DNA of 17,546 nucleotides. Origin: an uncultured Muribaculaceae bacterium. GTDB taxonomy: Bacteria > Bacteroidota > Bacteroidia > Bacteroidales > Muribaculaceae. The notes under the pieces are model-generated. The model made no database searches, was not told the origin of the DNA, and worked only from the letters and a program-made list of their open reading frames with translations. A program made the position numbers and the translations under genes. The stretch spans positions 1 through 17,546 of the forward strand of contig CAJLLX010000031.1 in NCBI GenBank assembly GCA_905207535.1, written 5' to 3'. This document shows positions 1-6,659 of this stretch, one piece after another (position 1 is the stretch's first letter; every line of letters begins with the position of its first letter).

Positions 1-62
1 GATTCAAACCTGTAACCTTCTGATCCGTAGTCAGATGCTCTATTCAGTTGAGCTAGCGAACC
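1..62 (-). tRNA. tRNA-Arg(ACG), 3' part cut off by window edge
   Basis: Read on the minus strand, the gene begins with acceptor strand GGTTCGC at 62-56, then TA, then a D-stem GCTC/GAGC. The anticodon stem TCTGA/TCAGA encloses loop CTACGGA, which gives anticodon ACG (Arg, CGN codons, expected to need A34-to-inosine editing by TadA). The T-arm begins (ACAGG TTTGAATC) but its end and the 3' acceptor strand lie beyond position 1. It follows tRNA-Lys after a 28-nt AT-rich spacer with no promoter of its own, so the two are probably cotranscribed and processed. Confidence 0.93.
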
Positions 63-90
63 GTTTATATTGATATTGTTTTATTCGCTT

Positions 91-166
91 TGGTGATCCG
101 CGTGGGGCTCGAACCCACGACCCCAACATTAAAAGTGTTGTGCTCTACCAGCTGAGCTAGCGAATC
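91..166 (-). tRNA. tRNA-Lys(UUU)
   Basis: A complete cloverleaf is readable on the minus strand. The acceptor strand GATTCGC (166-160) pairs with GCGGATC (101-95), with one T-G wobble. The D-stem is GCTC/GAGC. The anticodon stem CAACA/TGTTG carries loop CTTTTAA, giving anticodon TTT. The T-arm contains GTGGG TTCGAGC CCCAC. Discriminator A is at 94, and 93-91 reads CCA, so CCA appears to be encoded, although three matching bases could be chance. A37 after a U36 anticodon is the site normally given t6A, the pathway of the tsaE gene in this window. Confidence 0.96.
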
Positions 167-212
167 ATAGCCTCCGAGACGCCTGTAAAAAGGGTTCTTC
201 CCAAAAGCGTTG

Positions 213-244
213 CAAAGGTACGCACTTTTTTTATATCCTCCAAA
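213..244 (-). promoter_or_regulatory. Bacteroidota-type promoter for the tRNA-Lys/tRNA-Arg unit
   Basis: On the minus strand, TTTG (244-241) is followed after exactly 20 nt by TACCTTTG (220-213). This matches the Bacteroidota housekeeping consensus -33 TTTG / -7 TAnnTTTG. The expected transcription start is near 205-208, about 40 nt before the first base of tRNA-Lys. The spacer is A/T-rich. Confidence 0.85.
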
Positions 245-267
245 TTTTTTCAGCAAAAAAATATTAG

Positions 268-284
268 CACCGCCCTGGCGGGTG
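268..284. repeat. Small GC-rich inverted repeat upstream of the tRNA promoter
   Basis: CCGC (270-273) and GCGG (278-281) pair around loop CCTG. Two further outer pairs are possible if g282 is bulged. It is the first and weakest of three hairpins between the tRNA promoter and the end of the GH3 gene. It may contribute to ending transcription from the left-going genes, but no T-run follows it. Confidence 0.4.
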
Positions 285-313
285 TAGCATCCAGGCACAG
301 GAGCCAACAAGCA

Positions 314-356
314 CCGCCTCGGGCGGTAGGCTGATGAAGGCTACCGCCCGGGGCGG
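314..356. terminator. Strong 16-bp stem hairpin, probable terminator or insulator after the GH3 gene
   Basis: Bases 314-329 pair with 341-356 around an 11-nt loop. The core arms are GGGCGGTAG and CTACCGCCC. Fifteen pairs are Watson-Crick. The sixteenth (319/351) is a T-G wobble in plus-strand RNA but an A-C mismatch in minus-strand RNA. It lies about 90 nt past the stop codon of the left-going GH3 gene and before the tRNA promoter, where a terminator is expected. On the minus side the sequence after the stem is only mildly T-rich (TGCTTGTT), so it is not a classic intrinsic terminator. It could instead be a palindromic repeat element. Confidence 0.55.
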
Positions 357-369
357 GCTATGGGGGATT

Positions 370-389
370 GGGGCAGCGGAGGCTGCCCC
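370..389. terminator. Perfect 8-bp hairpin downstream of the GH3 gene
   Basis: GGGGCAGC (370-377) and GCTGCCCC (382-389) pair perfectly around a GGAG loop. The hairpin sits 58 nt past the GH3 stop codon in the 3' untranslated direction. No T-run follows on the minus strand, where the next bases are AATCCCCC. It may act with the 314-356 hairpin as a termination or RNA-stabilising structure. Confidence 0.5.
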
Positions 390-447
390 GATGTATAGGC
401 AATTATTTCGATGCAGAGGCTACCCCTATGCGGTGGGGACGATCAGA

Positions 448-2655
448 TTATTTCAGCGTGAAGGGGACGTTGCCGCGGATGTCGCGGCTGGAGGCGCCGA
501 CAAGGGCGCGGAAGCGCCCGGGCTCGGCTACCCAACAGTGGCGGGCATCGTCGAAGTAGCTGAGCGACTCGCGGTCGACGGTAAATTCCACCGTGCGTGT
601 CTCGCCCGGCTGAAGGTGCACCTTGCCGAACCCTTTCAGCTCCTTGACGGGGCGCGGCAGGCTCGACTTCTCGTCGGTGATATACAGCTGCACTATCTCG
701 CTGCCGGCGCGGGAGCCGGTGTTGGTAACATCCACACTCACTGTGAGGGTGTCGTCGGCATCGGCCAACTCGGTCTTCGACAGCTGCGGCTTGCCGTAAC
801 TAAATGTGGTATAGCTCAATCCATGGCCGAAGGGGAAGAGGGGCGCTATCTTATCTTTGTCGAAATGGCGGTAGCCCACGAAGATGTCGTCGCGGTAGTA
901 TTCGGGCACGGTGTCGCACTTGTTGGCGATAGCCTCGGCATTGCCGGGATACTCGCCGATGCTGTGAGCGGCCACATCCTCAAGGCGCACGGGGAAGGTC
1001 ATCGGCAGTTTGCCCGAGGGGTTGACATCGCCCGAGAGCACATCGGCGATGGCGTTGCCGGCCTCGGAGCCGATAAACCATGCCTGCACCACGGCGGGCA
1101 CCCGCTTCACCCAGGGCATCGCCACGGGGTTGCCTGAGATATTGACATACACCAGGCGCGGATTCACCGCCAGGATGCGCTCTATCAGTTCATCCTGCCC
1201 GTAAGGCAGACTGAGGCTCTCGCGGTCGGCGTCCTCGCAGTCCTGATGGGGCCGCTTGTTGAGTCCTCCGACAAAAATCACATAGTCGGCTCCGGCGGCG
1301 GTCTTCACAGCCTCATCCATCAGTTCCTCGGTGCTACGGCCATCGCTGATATCCTGCACTTTGAGGCCATCCTGCTCCATCACGGGGTCGCCCACATATC
1401 CGCGAGCATACACCACCTCCACACCCTCGCCGGCGCGAGCGCGCAGCGCCTCGAGAGGCGACACCTCCCGACGGGCTTTAAGCGAGGAGCTGCCTCCGCC
1501 ACAGGTCATCATTTTTATGGCATTTTCGCCTATCACGGCTATCCGTTTCCCCGCCGAGAGGTCGAGGGGGAGCAGACCGCCGTCGTTTTTCAGCAGCACT
1601 ATCCCCTCACCGGCTATCCTGCGCGCGGCGGCCACATGTTCGGGCGAATTGAGCGACCCCGTGGGCTTGTAGGGGTTCATGGCGGTGCGCATTATCAGCC
1701 TCAGGGCGTTGGCGGCCTTGCGGTCGAGCTCCTCGGTGCCCACCTCGCCCGATTTGATCTTCTTGAGGTAGGGATATGCAAGATAATAGTTGTCGTAGGC
1801 GTTGGGGGTGCCCTGCGACAGCCCGTCGGTCCACGAGCCATATTCTATGTCCACTCCGTGGGCGATAGCCTGGTCGGTGTCGTGCACGCCGCCCCAGTCG
1901 GAGATCACAGCGCCGTCAAATCCCCACTCGTCGCGCAGTATATCCTGCAGCAACCGCTTGTTCTGGCAGACGTGGGTGCCGCGGTAGAGGTTGTACGAAC
2001 TCATTATCGACCATGTGCCCCCCTTGGTCACTGCGGCCTTGAAAGCGGGCAGGTATATCTCATAGAGGGCGCGGTCCGAGAGGTCTACGTCGGTGTAGTG
2101 GCGGCGATGCTCCTGATTGTTGAGGGCATAGTGCTTCACGCAGGTGGCCACGCCGTTGCTCTGTACGCCCTGAATATAGGGCACCACCATAGTGGCGGCC
2201 AGATAGGGATCCTCGCCCATATACTCGAAGTTGCGCCCGTTGAGCGGCGTGCGCAGTATGTTCACACCCGGCCCGAGGAGCACATCCTTCTCGCGGTAGC
2301 GGGCCTCCTCGCCTACGCTCTTGCCGTAGAGCGCGGCCATCTCGGGGTTCCAGGTGGCGGCGAGGCAGGTCAGGGCGGGGAAAGCGGTCACCGAGTCGTT
2401 GGTCCACCCGGCCTGGTTCCACTGGTCCCAGAACACCTCGGGACGCACCCCGTGGGGGCCGTCGGTGCACCACAGTTCTGGGATCCCCAGCCGGGGCACA
2501 CCCGCCGAACTGAATTTCGACTGCGCATGTATCACGCCTATCTTCTCTTCGGTGGTCATCCGGCTCAGAGCATCGGCCACCGAGGCCTCTATCGCAGCCG
2601 TATCGGTGGCTGCGGCCGGCACTATGGCAAGCGCCATAGCAAGCAATACTGACAT
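448..2655 (-). CDS. Secreted glycoside hydrolase family 3 enzyme (beta-glucosidase-like)
   Basis: A 735-residue protein. It is probably exported, with a short hydrophobic N-terminus ending near AAA at 15-17. The GH3 (beta/alpha)8 domain spans about residues 20-330. It shows the substrate-binding KH pair at 174-175 and the nucleophile motif ISDWGG with Asp253. The alpha/beta sandwich domain (about 345-560) carries the likely acid/base Glu474 just before DRESLSLP. A C-terminal fibronectin III-like domain (about 635-725, with VQLYI and PVKELKGF) completes the usual three-domain layout of family beta-glucosidases and beta-xylosidases. The exact sugar specificity cannot be read from sequence. There is no C-terminal extension resembling a T9SS sorting domain. 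The gene follows the endonuclease/phosphatase-family gene after 28 nt and is the last of the left-going block. No SusC/SusD pair is in view. The signal peptide lacks the usual N-terminal Lys/Arg, so the exact start is slightly uncertain. Confidence 0.95.
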   Translation of the reverse strand: MSVLLAMALAIVPAAATDTAAIEASVADALSRMTTEEKIGVIHAQSKFSSAGVPRLGIPELWCTDGPHGVRPEVFWDQWNQAGWTNDSVTAFPALTCLAATWNPEMAALYGKSVGEEARYREKDVLLGPGVNILRTPLNGRNFEYMGEDPYLAATMVVPYIQGVQSNGVATCVKHYALNNQEHRRHYTDVDLSDRALYEIYLPAFKAAVTKGGTWSIMSSYNLYRGTHVCQNKRLLQDILRDEWGFDGAVISDWGGVHDTDQAIAHGVDIEYGSWTDGLSQGTPNAYDNYYLAYPYLKKIKSGEVGTEELDRKAANALRLIMRTAMNPYKPTGSLNSPEHVAAARRIAGEGIVLLKNDGGLLPLDLSAGKRIAVIGENAIKMMTCGGGSSSLKARREVSPLEALRARAGEGVEVVYARGYVGDPVMEQDGLKVQDISDGRSTEELMDEAVKTAAGADYVIFVGGLNKRPHQDCEDADRESLSLPYGQDELIERILAVNPRLVYVNISGNPVAMPWVKRVPAVVQAWFIGSEAGNAIADVLSGDVNPSGKLPMTFPVRLEDVAAHSIGEYPGNAEAIANKCDTVPEYYRDDIFVGYRHFDKDKIAPLFPFGHGLSYTTFSYGKPQLSKTELADADDTLTVSVDVTNTGSRAGSEIVQLYITDEKSSLPRPVKELKGFGKVHLQPGETRTVEFTVDRESLSYFDDARHCWVAEPGRFRALVGASSRDIRGNVPFTLK

Positions 2656-2683
2656 TTTAGTTTGTTCTTTAGTGTGACACGAA

Positions 2684-3610
2684 TCAGTTGACAGTCACTG
2701 TGGTAAGCACCGGGAAGTGGTCGCTGGGGGTGCGGGGCACGGCATTGACTATCCCCACCTCGTCGGGGGCGTTGCCCGAGGTGTCTATCTCTGTGGCGCC
2801 CGAGAGGGAGGTGCGGTAGGTGTCGGTGAGCACACCATATTTCTCCACTTCCACCGAGGGTGAGGTGAAGATATGGTCGATGCGCTGGTCGGTGAAGCCG
2901 TCGGTGCGGTAGTGGTTGAAGGTGCCGTTGGGCGCATACACCAGCGCTGCGCGCTCGAAGGCGTCGGTGAGCACTCCCCCTTCGGTGATGGTGGCATACG
3001 ACTCGCTGCGCTGGTCCACATTAAAGTCACCGGTGAGGAACACCGGCAGCTCGGGCCCGAACTCGTCGATCTTCTGCTTGATCAGTTTTGCACTCTCGGT
3101 GCGGGCCTTGGTGCCCACGTGGTCCATATGCAAATTGAAGAAGAGAAACTCCTTGCCGGTGGCTTTGTGACGGAAGCGGCCCCAGGTGCAGATGCGCACA
3201 CACACGGCATCCCATCCCAGACCCGGACGGTCGGGATGCTCCGACAGCCAGAAGTCGCCATGCTTCACCAGGTCGAACATGTCGGTGCGGTAGAAGATAG
3301 CCGAGTGCTCCCCGGCCTCTTTGCCGTCGTCGCGCCCTATGCCGATGTAGTCATATCCCGGCAGGTCGGCTTTGAGCTGCTCCAGCTGGCTCTTGAATCC
3401 CTCCTGGGTGCCGAAGATGTCAAACCCATGGAAGCGTATCAGCTTGGCCATCACCGGCTCGCGGCGTTCCCAGCCGTTGCCTGCCTTGTCGTCGCCGCCG
3501 TTGAGCTGACGGATGTTGTAGGTGCCCACATTGAATGTGGCACCCTCTGCCCATGCCACGGCTGCGATCCACACAGCCGCCAAAATCATTTTAAGTCTCA
3601 TAGATATCAT
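2684..3610 (-). CDS. Secreted endonuclease/exonuclease/phosphatase (EEP) superfamily protein
   Basis: A 308-residue protein with a signal peptide (positive N-terminus, hydrophobic core about 8-20, likely cleavage near residue 22). The rest is a single EEP fold. Motifs appear in family order: TYNIR (30-34, Asn32 metal region), GTQEG with Glu70, NLHMDH with catalytic His161, TGDFN with Asp195/Asn197, DHIF with Asp245/His246, and SDHFPV with Asp297/His298. All expected metal and catalytic residues are present, so it should hydrolyse a phosphodiester or phosphomonoester outside the cytoplasm. Nucleic acid, phospholipid and sugar-phosphate substrates are all possible; sequence does not decide. A second ATG lies at 3601 (residue 4) and could be the real start. 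It is 28 nt upstream of the GH3 gene and probably cotranscribed with it. Confidence 0.93.
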   Translation of the reverse strand: MISMRLKMILAAVWIAAVAWAEGATFNVGTYNIRQLNGGDDKAGNGWERREPVMAKLIRFHGFDIFGTQEGFKSQLEQLKADLPGYDYIGIGRDDGKEAGEHSAIFYRTDMFDLVKHGDFWLSEHPDRPGLGWDAVCVRICTWGRFRHKATGKEFLFFNLHMDHVGTKARTESAKLIKQKIDEFGPELPVFLTGDFNVDQRSESYATITEGGVLTDAFERAALVYAPNGTFNHYRTDGFTDQRIDHIFTSPSVEVEKYGVLTDTYRTSLSGATEIDTSGNAPDEVGIVNAVPRTPSDHFPVLTTVTVN

Positions 3611-3706
3611 GATTTACGGTTAAAAATTCTTGATTTGCAATTGTTTCCACGCGGTGCGTGGCCGGGGGCCTCAGGCTGCGCGCCGGGCGGCCCGCTTGGC
3701 GCACCC
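3611..3706. other. Intergenic gap with GC-rich hairpins between birA and the EEP gene
   Basis: The half near birA (3662-3706) is very GC-rich and full of short inverted repeats such as GGGC/GCCC. CCACGC (3647-3652) and GCGTGG (3656-3661) form a 6-bp stem with loop GGT. The half near the EEP start is AT-rich. No TAnnTTTG element is visible on the minus strand. This could be a terminator or processing site separating birA from the secreted hydrolase pair, but neither a T-run nor a new promoter is clear. Confidence 0.4.
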
Positions 3707-4468
3707 TTATAGGAAAGCTACCTCCTTGAAGGCAAACTTGTGGATCTCCCCTCCCTGTAGCTTCAGCCTCAGCATGCCGTCGGCATCCACGCCATCTACC
3801 ATCGCTGCGAAGCATGAGGTGTCGGGCAGCATGAAGCGGTGCATCTCGCCGTCGTTGCGCCACATGCAGCGAAGAAACTCGGTGTGCTGCTTCTCCTGCT
3901 CGCGCTCCGAGCGGCCTATCAGCGCTATGCGCCGCAAGATGGCGTCGCACACCTCCTGCAGTATCTCCTCGAGCAGGAAATGGCTCTCGCCGGTGAGCTG
4001 AGCCATCGACACCGGGTTGGGGGCCGAGGAGCAGAAGATGGTCTGATTGACATTGAGCCCTACGCCGGCCACACTGTGGGTGATGCTCCGGCTGCCGAGG
4101 GTATGCTCTATCAGTATGCCGGCTATCTTGTCGTCGCCCACATAGATGTCGTTGGGCCACTTCACTTTCACCAGCTCAGGCTCCACATATCCGGCAAGAC
4201 GGCTTCTCACCACCTCCACCACCCCGAGGGCCACAGCCTCGCTGATGGCAAACTGATGTGACGGCGCCACCCCTTCGGGATGCAGCAGCAGCGAGAAGGT
4301 GAGATTCTTCCCCGGCTCAGCCTCCCAGAAGTTGCCGCGCTGACCGCGGCCGGCGGTCTGATTGTCGGTCACCGCCACATCGCCGTGACCAAGCTCCTGA
4401 GCGTGCTCTTTGAGCCACGTATTGGTCGACTCCACCTCGTCAAGCCGTGTGATCTTACCGACGCTCAT
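3707..4468 (-). CDS. birA: Biotin--[acetyl-CoA-carboxylase] ligase, catalytic domain only
   Basis: A 253-residue cytoplasmic enzyme that activates biotin with ATP to biotinyl-AMP and transfers it to a lysine of biotin carrier proteins of carboxylases. The biotinyl-AMP binding loop is GRGQRGN (40-46). KWPND is at 103-107, KIAGILIE at 114-121 includes the lysine equivalent to E. coli Lys183, and GVGLNVNQ is at 135-142. A small C-terminal beta domain follows. There is no N-terminal helix-turn-helix, so this is a monofunctional ligase that should not repress a biotin operon. The open frame extends 34 codons further upstream, but that extension is arginine-rich and lies inside tsaE. The ATG at 4468 starts exactly at the conserved domain and overlaps the tsaE stop in an ATGA arrangement, implying translational coupling. 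Confidence 0.95.
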   Translation of the reverse strand: MSVGKITRLDEVESTNTWLKEHAQELGHGDVAVTDNQTAGRGQRGNFWEAEPGKNLTFSLLLHPEGVAPSHQFAISEAVALGVVEVVRSRLAGYVEPELVKVKWPNDIYVGDDKIAGILIEHTLGSRSITHSVAGVGLNVNQTIFCSSAPNPVSMAQLTGESHFLLEEILQEVCDAILRRIALIGRSEREQEKQHTEFLRCMWRNDGEMHRFMLPDTSCFAAMVDGVDADGMLRLKLQGGEIHKFAFKEVAFL

Positions 4469-4899
4469 TCCGGTAGGTTTACTGTGAGGGTGCGCGATTC
4501 GTCGTCGTTGACCTTCAGTTCCACCACTACGGTGTCGTCGGGCAGCAGCGGCTCTATCCTTTCGGGCCACTCCAGAAAGCAGAGGGCGCCCGAATCGAAG
4601 TAATCCTCCACTCCGATTTCCAGCGCCTCCTCCACTGTCTCCAGGCGGTAGAGGTCAAAATGATACATGAGTTCGGCAGTGGTGTCGCTCCGGTATTCGT
4701 TGATTATCGAGAACGACGGCGAGTTGGCCAGGTCCTCCTCCACACCCAGTGCGCGGCACAGCTGACGGATGAAAGTGGTCTTCCCGGCGCCCATCTCCCC
4801 CTTGAAGGCATACACCGTCTCGTCGCCCATCAAGGCCACAAACTGCTCCGCTGCCTCGGGCAGCGCCTCGAGTGTCGGTATCTCTATCACATGTTTCAT
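4465..4899 (-). CDS. tsaE: tRNA t6A37 biosynthesis ATPase TsaE
   Basis: A 144-residue P-loop protein, the usual length for TsaE (YjeE). It is the ATPase partner of the TsaB/TsaD complex that adds threonylcarbamoyl to A37 of ANN-decoding tRNAs. The Walker A is GEMGAGKTT (34-42). It is followed by the conserved SPSFSIINEY (60-69), HFDLYRL (80-86) and EWPE (110-113). It overlaps birA by 4 nt downstream. Upstream it is separated from porX by 145 nt containing a heptamer repeat array. No TAnnTTTG promoter is visible in that gap, so readthrough from porX is plausible but not proven. Confidence 0.96.
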   Translation of the reverse strand: MKHVIEIPTLEALPEAAEQFVALMGDETVYAFKGEMGAGKTTFIRQLCRALGVEEDLANSPSFSIINEYRSDTTAELMYHFDLYRLETVEEALEIGVEDYFDSGALCFLEWPERIEPLLPDDTVVVELKVNDDESRTLTVNLPE

Positions 4900-4968
4900 T
4901 GTCTATATCTTTTATAGCTGTATTTTTATTAGCAGTCCATTAAATCGCTTCCCCCTCCCTTTCCATCT

Positions 4969-5039
4969 CCTAATTCCTAATCCCCTAATACCTAACCCCT
5001 AACGCCTAACACCTAACGCCTAACACCTAACACCTAACA
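4969..5039. repeat. Telomere-like heptamer tandem array (CCTAACN)~10
   Basis: Ten direct units lie between porX and tsaE. Reading plus-strand units left to right: CCTAATT, an 8-nt CCTAATCC, CCTAATA, CCTAACC, CCTAACG, CCTAACA, CCTAACG, and three CCTAACA (the last at 5033-5039). A degenerate CCTCA then touches the porX stop codon. The units nearest porX are the most uniform, and they decay with distance. In the sense of porX transcription the array reads as repeated TTAGG with GG every 7 nt, so it lies in the porX 3' untranslated region. No coding function is possible. Confidence 0.9.
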
Positions 5040-5044
5040 CCTCA

Positions 5045-6628
5045 TTATTTCGGCGTCATCGTCACCAGCGGCACGAGCATCTCTTCCATCGAGATGCCGC
5101 CGTGCTGAAAGGTGTCGGTGTAATACTGCACGTAGTAGTTGTAGTTGTTGGGATAGGCGAAAAAGTCGTTGTTGCCCGCGAAGATATAGGTCGACGACAC
5201 ATTGGGTGCCGGCAGCCCGAACTGCAGCGGGCGCTTGATCTCGTACACCTGCTTGAAATTGTACCCGAGGTTTTTGCCCACCTTATAGCGCAGGTTGGTG
5301 TTGGTGTTTTTGTCGCCCACCACCTTCACGGGATTGTCCACGCGGATGGTGCCGTGGTCGGTGGTCACTATCACCTTCGCACCGCTCTCGGCCATGCGAC
5401 GGAAAAGCTCCAGGGCCGAACTGTGGCGGAACCACGACTCGGCCAGCGAGCGGTAGGCGGCATCGGTGCGCGCCAGCTCGCGTATCATGCGGCTCTCCGT
5501 ACGGGCATGCGACAGCATGTCTATAAAGTTGAGCACCACTATGTTGAGCTGATTGTTCTGCAGGTTGGCGAACTCTCTCAGCAGCCGCTCGCCGCCGGTA
5601 GAGTCGTTGATCTTGTTGTAGCTGAATTTGCACGGCTTGCGGAAGCGCTCGAACATGGTCTGCACCAGCTCGCTCTCGTTGAGGTTCTTCCCCTCCTCCT
5701 CGTCTTCGTCGACCCACAGGTGGGGAAACAGGCGCTCGATATCCACCGGCATCAGTCCGGAGAAGATAGAGTTGCGGGCATACTGAGTGGCGGTGGGGAG
5801 GATGGAGGTGTAGAGCTGCTCGTCGAAGGTGAAATACTCGGCCAGCAGCGGCTTCACCGTCAGCCACAGGTCGAGACGGAAATTGTCTATAAGCACGAAA
5901 AACACCTTCTCCCCCTTGTCGATCAAGGGAAATACTGCGTTTTTCATCACTTCCGGGCTCATCATCGGCCGACCCGAGGCGTCGGTGCTCCCTGCGCGCC
6001 CGGTGAGCGCCGACGGCAGCGCCGTCACCCACTCCTCGTAGTTGCGCTTCACAAATTTGTAGAACGTAGAGTCGGCGTCGCTCTTCTGCATACGCAGCAT
6101 CTCGTCCATATTGGTGTCGGCCGACGCCAGGCGCAGCTCCCACTGCGTCAGCTTCTCGTACACGGCGTAGAAGTCGCCGATGCTGCGGGCATCGTTGATC
6201 ATCCCCGACAGGCGCACGAACTCCTGCTGATAATCGGCCGCGGCGGTCTGCGACACTATCTCGCGGCTGTGCAGATTTTTCTTTATCGACAGCAGTATCT
6301 GGTTGGGATTCACCGGCTTGATCAGGTAATCGGCGATGTTGTTGCCCACGGCCTGATTCATGATGTTTTCCTCCTCGCTCTTGGTGATCATTATCACGGG
6401 AGTCTGCGGCGCTATCTCCTTGATCCTCTGCAGAGTTTCGAGGCCGGTAAGGCCGGGCATATTCTCGTCGAGAATCACGAGGTCGAAGTGGCGCGAGGCC
6501 ACCAGCTCGAGCGCGTCGCGCCCGTTGTTGACCGTCACGGGGTCGTACCCCTTTGCGCGGAGGAATAGTATGTGGGGCTTCAGGAGGTCTATCTCGTCAT
6601 CAGCCCATAATATGGAGTATTCGCTCAT
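5045..6628 (-). CDS. porX: PorX: response regulator fused to PglZ-type phosphatase (T9SS-associated)
   Basis: A 527-residue two-domain cytoplasmic protein. Residues 1-120 form a CheY-like receiver: acidic pair DDE near 10-12, phosphoacceptor Asp54 in VILDEN, and conserved Lys in YLIKP near 104. A helical linker leads to a PglZ/alkaline-phosphatase-superfamily domain (about 230-520). That domain has metal-site motifs LIDNF (near 247), PTATQYARN with the catalytic Thr near 278-280, TTDHG near 421-425, and FQHGG near 506-510. In Porphyromonas gingivalis PorX works with PorY, binds PorL and the sigma factor SigP, and controls type IX secretion; its effector domain is a zinc phosphodiesterase. No DNA-binding domain is present. 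It follows porW by 31 nt and is probably cotranscribed with it. Assignment to the family is firm. Its role here depends on whether this organism has a T9SS, which the window does not show. Confidence 0.95.
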   Translation of the reverse strand: MSEYSILWADDEIDLLKPHILFLRAKGYDPVTVNNGRDALELVASRHFDLVILDENMPGLTGLETLQRIKEIAPQTPVIMITKSEEENIMNQAVGNNIADYLIKPVNPNQILLSIKKNLHSREIVSQTAAADYQQEFVRLSGMINDARSIGDFYAVYEKLTQWELRLASADTNMDEMLRMQKSDADSTFYKFVKRNYEEWVTALPSALTGRAGSTDASGRPMMSPEVMKNAVFPLIDKGEKVFFVLIDNFRLDLWLTVKPLLAEYFTFDEQLYTSILPTATQYARNSIFSGLMPVDIERLFPHLWVDEDEEEGKNLNESELVQTMFERFRKPCKFSYNKINDSTGGERLLREFANLQNNQLNIVVLNFIDMLSHARTESRMIRELARTDAAYRSLAESWFRHSSALELFRRMAESGAKVIVTTDHGTIRVDNPVKVVGDKNTNTNLRYKVGKNLGYNFKQVYEIKRPLQFGLPAPNVSSTYIFAGNNDFFAYPNNYNYYVQYYTDTFQHGGISMEEMLVPLVTMTPK

Positions 6629-6659
6629 AGCTCAAGATGTTATCACGGACTTCATTCGT

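Noticed and set aside
65..310. An 81-codon minus-strand open frame over the tRNA region
   Set aside because: It runs through the tRNA-Lys gene and its promoter; part of its translation (LAQLVEHNTFNV) is the familiar artefact of translating a tRNA gene.
2060..2473. Shadow open frame of 137 codons on the minus strand inside GH3
   Set aside because: It is an alternative frame of the same strand within GH3 with Arg/Pro-rich shadow composition and no start context.
1246..2652. A 468-codon open frame on the plus strand antisense to the GH3 gene, and a 267-codon one at 334-1137
   Set aside because: Both are shadows of the GC-rich GH3 gene. Their translations are His/Gly/Val-rich with no domain motif, while the minus strand encodes a complete GH3 protein.
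4469..4570. A 34-residue N-terminal extension of BirA as a DNA-binding domain
   Set aside because: The extension is an Arg-rich frame inside tsaE with no helix-turn-helix pattern; the ATG at 4468 matches the conserved domain start.
4969..5039. Possible CRISPR array at the short repeats
   Set aside because: The units are 7-nt contiguous tandem repeats with no spacers, and no cas genes are nearby.
5102..6568. A 488-codon plus-strand open frame antisense to porX
   Set aside because: Its composition (long HLVHH- and VVVVV-like runs) is typical of reversed GC-biased codons, and porX on the other strand is complete with all motifs.
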